In this document: positions 63,200-64,000 of the stretch, in pieces
How positions within the stretch are numbered: the stretch's first letter is position 1
How the letters are laid out: the number at the start of each line of letters is the position of its first letter
Assembly: GCA_001548435.1 (NCBI GenBank)
Contig: AP017309.1
Coordinates: 124,001-188,000 of the forward strand
Reading direction: 5' to 3'
Origin: Leptolyngbya sp. NIES-3755
GTDB taxonomy: Bacteria; Cyanobacteriota; Cyanobacteriia; Leptolyngbyales; Leptolyngbyaceae
Length of the DNA stretch: 64,000 bases
The notes under the pieces: model-generated
Seen by the model: the letters and a program-made list of their open reading frames with translations, nothing else
Database searches by the model: none
What the model was told of the DNA's origin: nothing
Program-made: the position numbers and the translations under genes

Positions 63200-63544
63200 T
63201 CAAGATTTACTCAAATCGAGCTTTTTTCCGACATAACGACTTTTTAGTTTTCCATTTTCCCGCCAGTAAGCGTACCAGTACGGTCTGTGTAATTGTGCAT
63301 TCTTGCCCATGCACTTACAAGTTGGTTTGCCACAGCGAACTCGCTCCAATTGATAAAGTCGGTCATCTAAGTGCTGAACTTGTACAACTTCGCGATCATG
63401 CCGAGGTGAAATAGGTGCTAGAATTTGTTGCTGTTCTAGCTCGTGAATCACTGCTTCCAGTTCACCCTGCAACTGTTTTGCTTGCTCCAGGGTTAAATTA
63501 CCCAGGAGCTGACGAAATTTGGCAAGGGAAGACTGTTTTGGCAT
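63200..63544 (-). CDS. DUF6788-family protein
   Basis: The 114-residue protein has an N-terminal coiled coil (LTLEQAKQLQGELEAVIHELEQQQ) and the conserved RCGKPTCKCMGKNAQLHRPYWYAYWRENGKLKSRYVGKKL, a Cys motif followed by the PYWYxY block of DUF6788. Function unknown; common on cyanobacterial plasmids. Iteron-like repeats begin 4 bp before its start codon. Confidence 0.82.
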   Translation of the reverse strand: MPKQSSLAKFRQLLGNLTLEQAKQLQGELEAVIHELEQQQILAPISPRHDREVVQVQHLDDRLYQLERVRCGKPTCKCMGKNAQLHRPYWYAYWRENGKLKSRYVGKKLDLSKS

Positions 63545-63547
63545 CGT

Positions 63548-63705
63548 TTCTTATGTACAGTCGCGAGAGTCTTATGTACAAATTGCGGTGAGGCTACGAC
63601 AAATTGAGTTCTTACGTACTCAATACTGTACATAAGAAGTTTATTCAATCATTATAATAACGACTGACCCCACTCATCCCCGATTGTCTAAAACTTCTTA
63701 TGTAC
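63548..63705. repeat. Five iteron-like TTCTTATGTAC repeats
   Basis: The 11-mer or a one-base variant occurs at 63548, 63569 (first base differs), 63609 (TTCTTACGTAC), 63628 (inverted) and 63695. AT-rich DNA follows. This may be a replication origin or an operator for the DUF6788 gene. From 63706 to 64000 no gene is seen. Confidence 0.6.
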
Positions 63706-64000
63706 GATTAATAAATTCAATAACGTAGATAAGACAAGCTCAAGCGATTTATGATTACCTCTTCAGTCTTCAGCTATACAGCACACTGATTAGAGCAGAG
63801 AGATCCTTGAGCTTCTGTAGGGTTGAGTCTTGCGACAAAGTACTAAGGCTGTGATCCCGCTAGTTGATATTTTTATCCTTATATCAAACGTTTCATACGC
63901 TGCTGGGACAAATCATGCTTTTATGCTGTCGAAGACCGTCATGATTGCTTAGTTGATTTGCCAAGGAGAAAGCGAAGCCGCCATAAGACAGAAAGTATTA

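Overview
The window reads as accessory DNA of a filamentous-type cyanobacterium, probably a plasmid or megaplasmid. The cyanobacterial evidence is the frequent HIP1 octamer GCGATCGC, a CoaR/CoaT pair, an Atx1-type metallochaperone next to a Cu-ATPase, a DUF2808 protein and an NrtR-type Nudix regulator. The plasmid evidence is a parA-parB operon, palindromic parS-like sites, iteron-like repeats, tyrosine recombinases, Uma2 proteins and many insertion sequences near the right end.

Region 1 (1-29 kb) is a metal-resistance island, mainly for copper. It holds two multicopper oxidases, three DUF305 (CopM-like) proteins, two DUF326 four-helix copper-binding proteins, a DUF4396 membrane protein, glutathione reductase, an Atx1-CopA-cupredoxin operon, a cobalt sensor/exporter pair (coaR/coaT) and a CsoR/RcnR-type sensor. 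Two operator families recur. One is a direct repeat RTGAAA-N5-RTGAAA (ten copies, period 11), often with a -10-like hexamer 23-24 bp after the second repeat. The other is a MerR-type promoter with the dyad ACTCTC-N10-GASRGT (three copies). The only MerR gene beside the copper operon is cut down to its DNA-binding head, and no CopRS-type two-component genes lie in the window.

Region 2 (29-44 kb) is an insertion-sequence graveyard. It contains a group II intron with an intact maturase, an IS4-family element splitting a two-HMA Zn/Cd/Pb ATPase (its CmtR-like repressor is intact), a partial copy of the same IS in a MalT/LuxR regulator, an ISAs1-family element in a GNAT gene and an IS21-family element in a methyltransferase. 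For three insertions the host gene can be rejoined in frame by removing the element and one target duplication.

Region 3 (44-51 kb) has an ECF42-type sigma factor with a DGPF/YCII partner gene carrying two copies of a probable sigma-specific promoter, an Uma2 protein, an ABC-F ATPase, degraded transporter genes and an IS1-family element.

Region 4 (51-59 kb) is a defence-type island. An operon encodes a PIWI-domain Argonaute whose catalytic residues appear lost, followed by a SIR2-like NADase-type protein whose 3' end is out of frame. Divergent from it is nrtR, a Nudix/ADP-ribose-responsive regulator, with a palindromic NrtR-like operator in the shared promoter region. Next come a frameshifted Mrr-like nuclease with a coupled partner gene, two hypothetical genes and two Uma2 genes.

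Region 5 (59-64 kb) is plasmid maintenance: recombinase, recombinase remnant, parAB, parS-like palindromes, a DUF6788 gene and iteron-like repeats.
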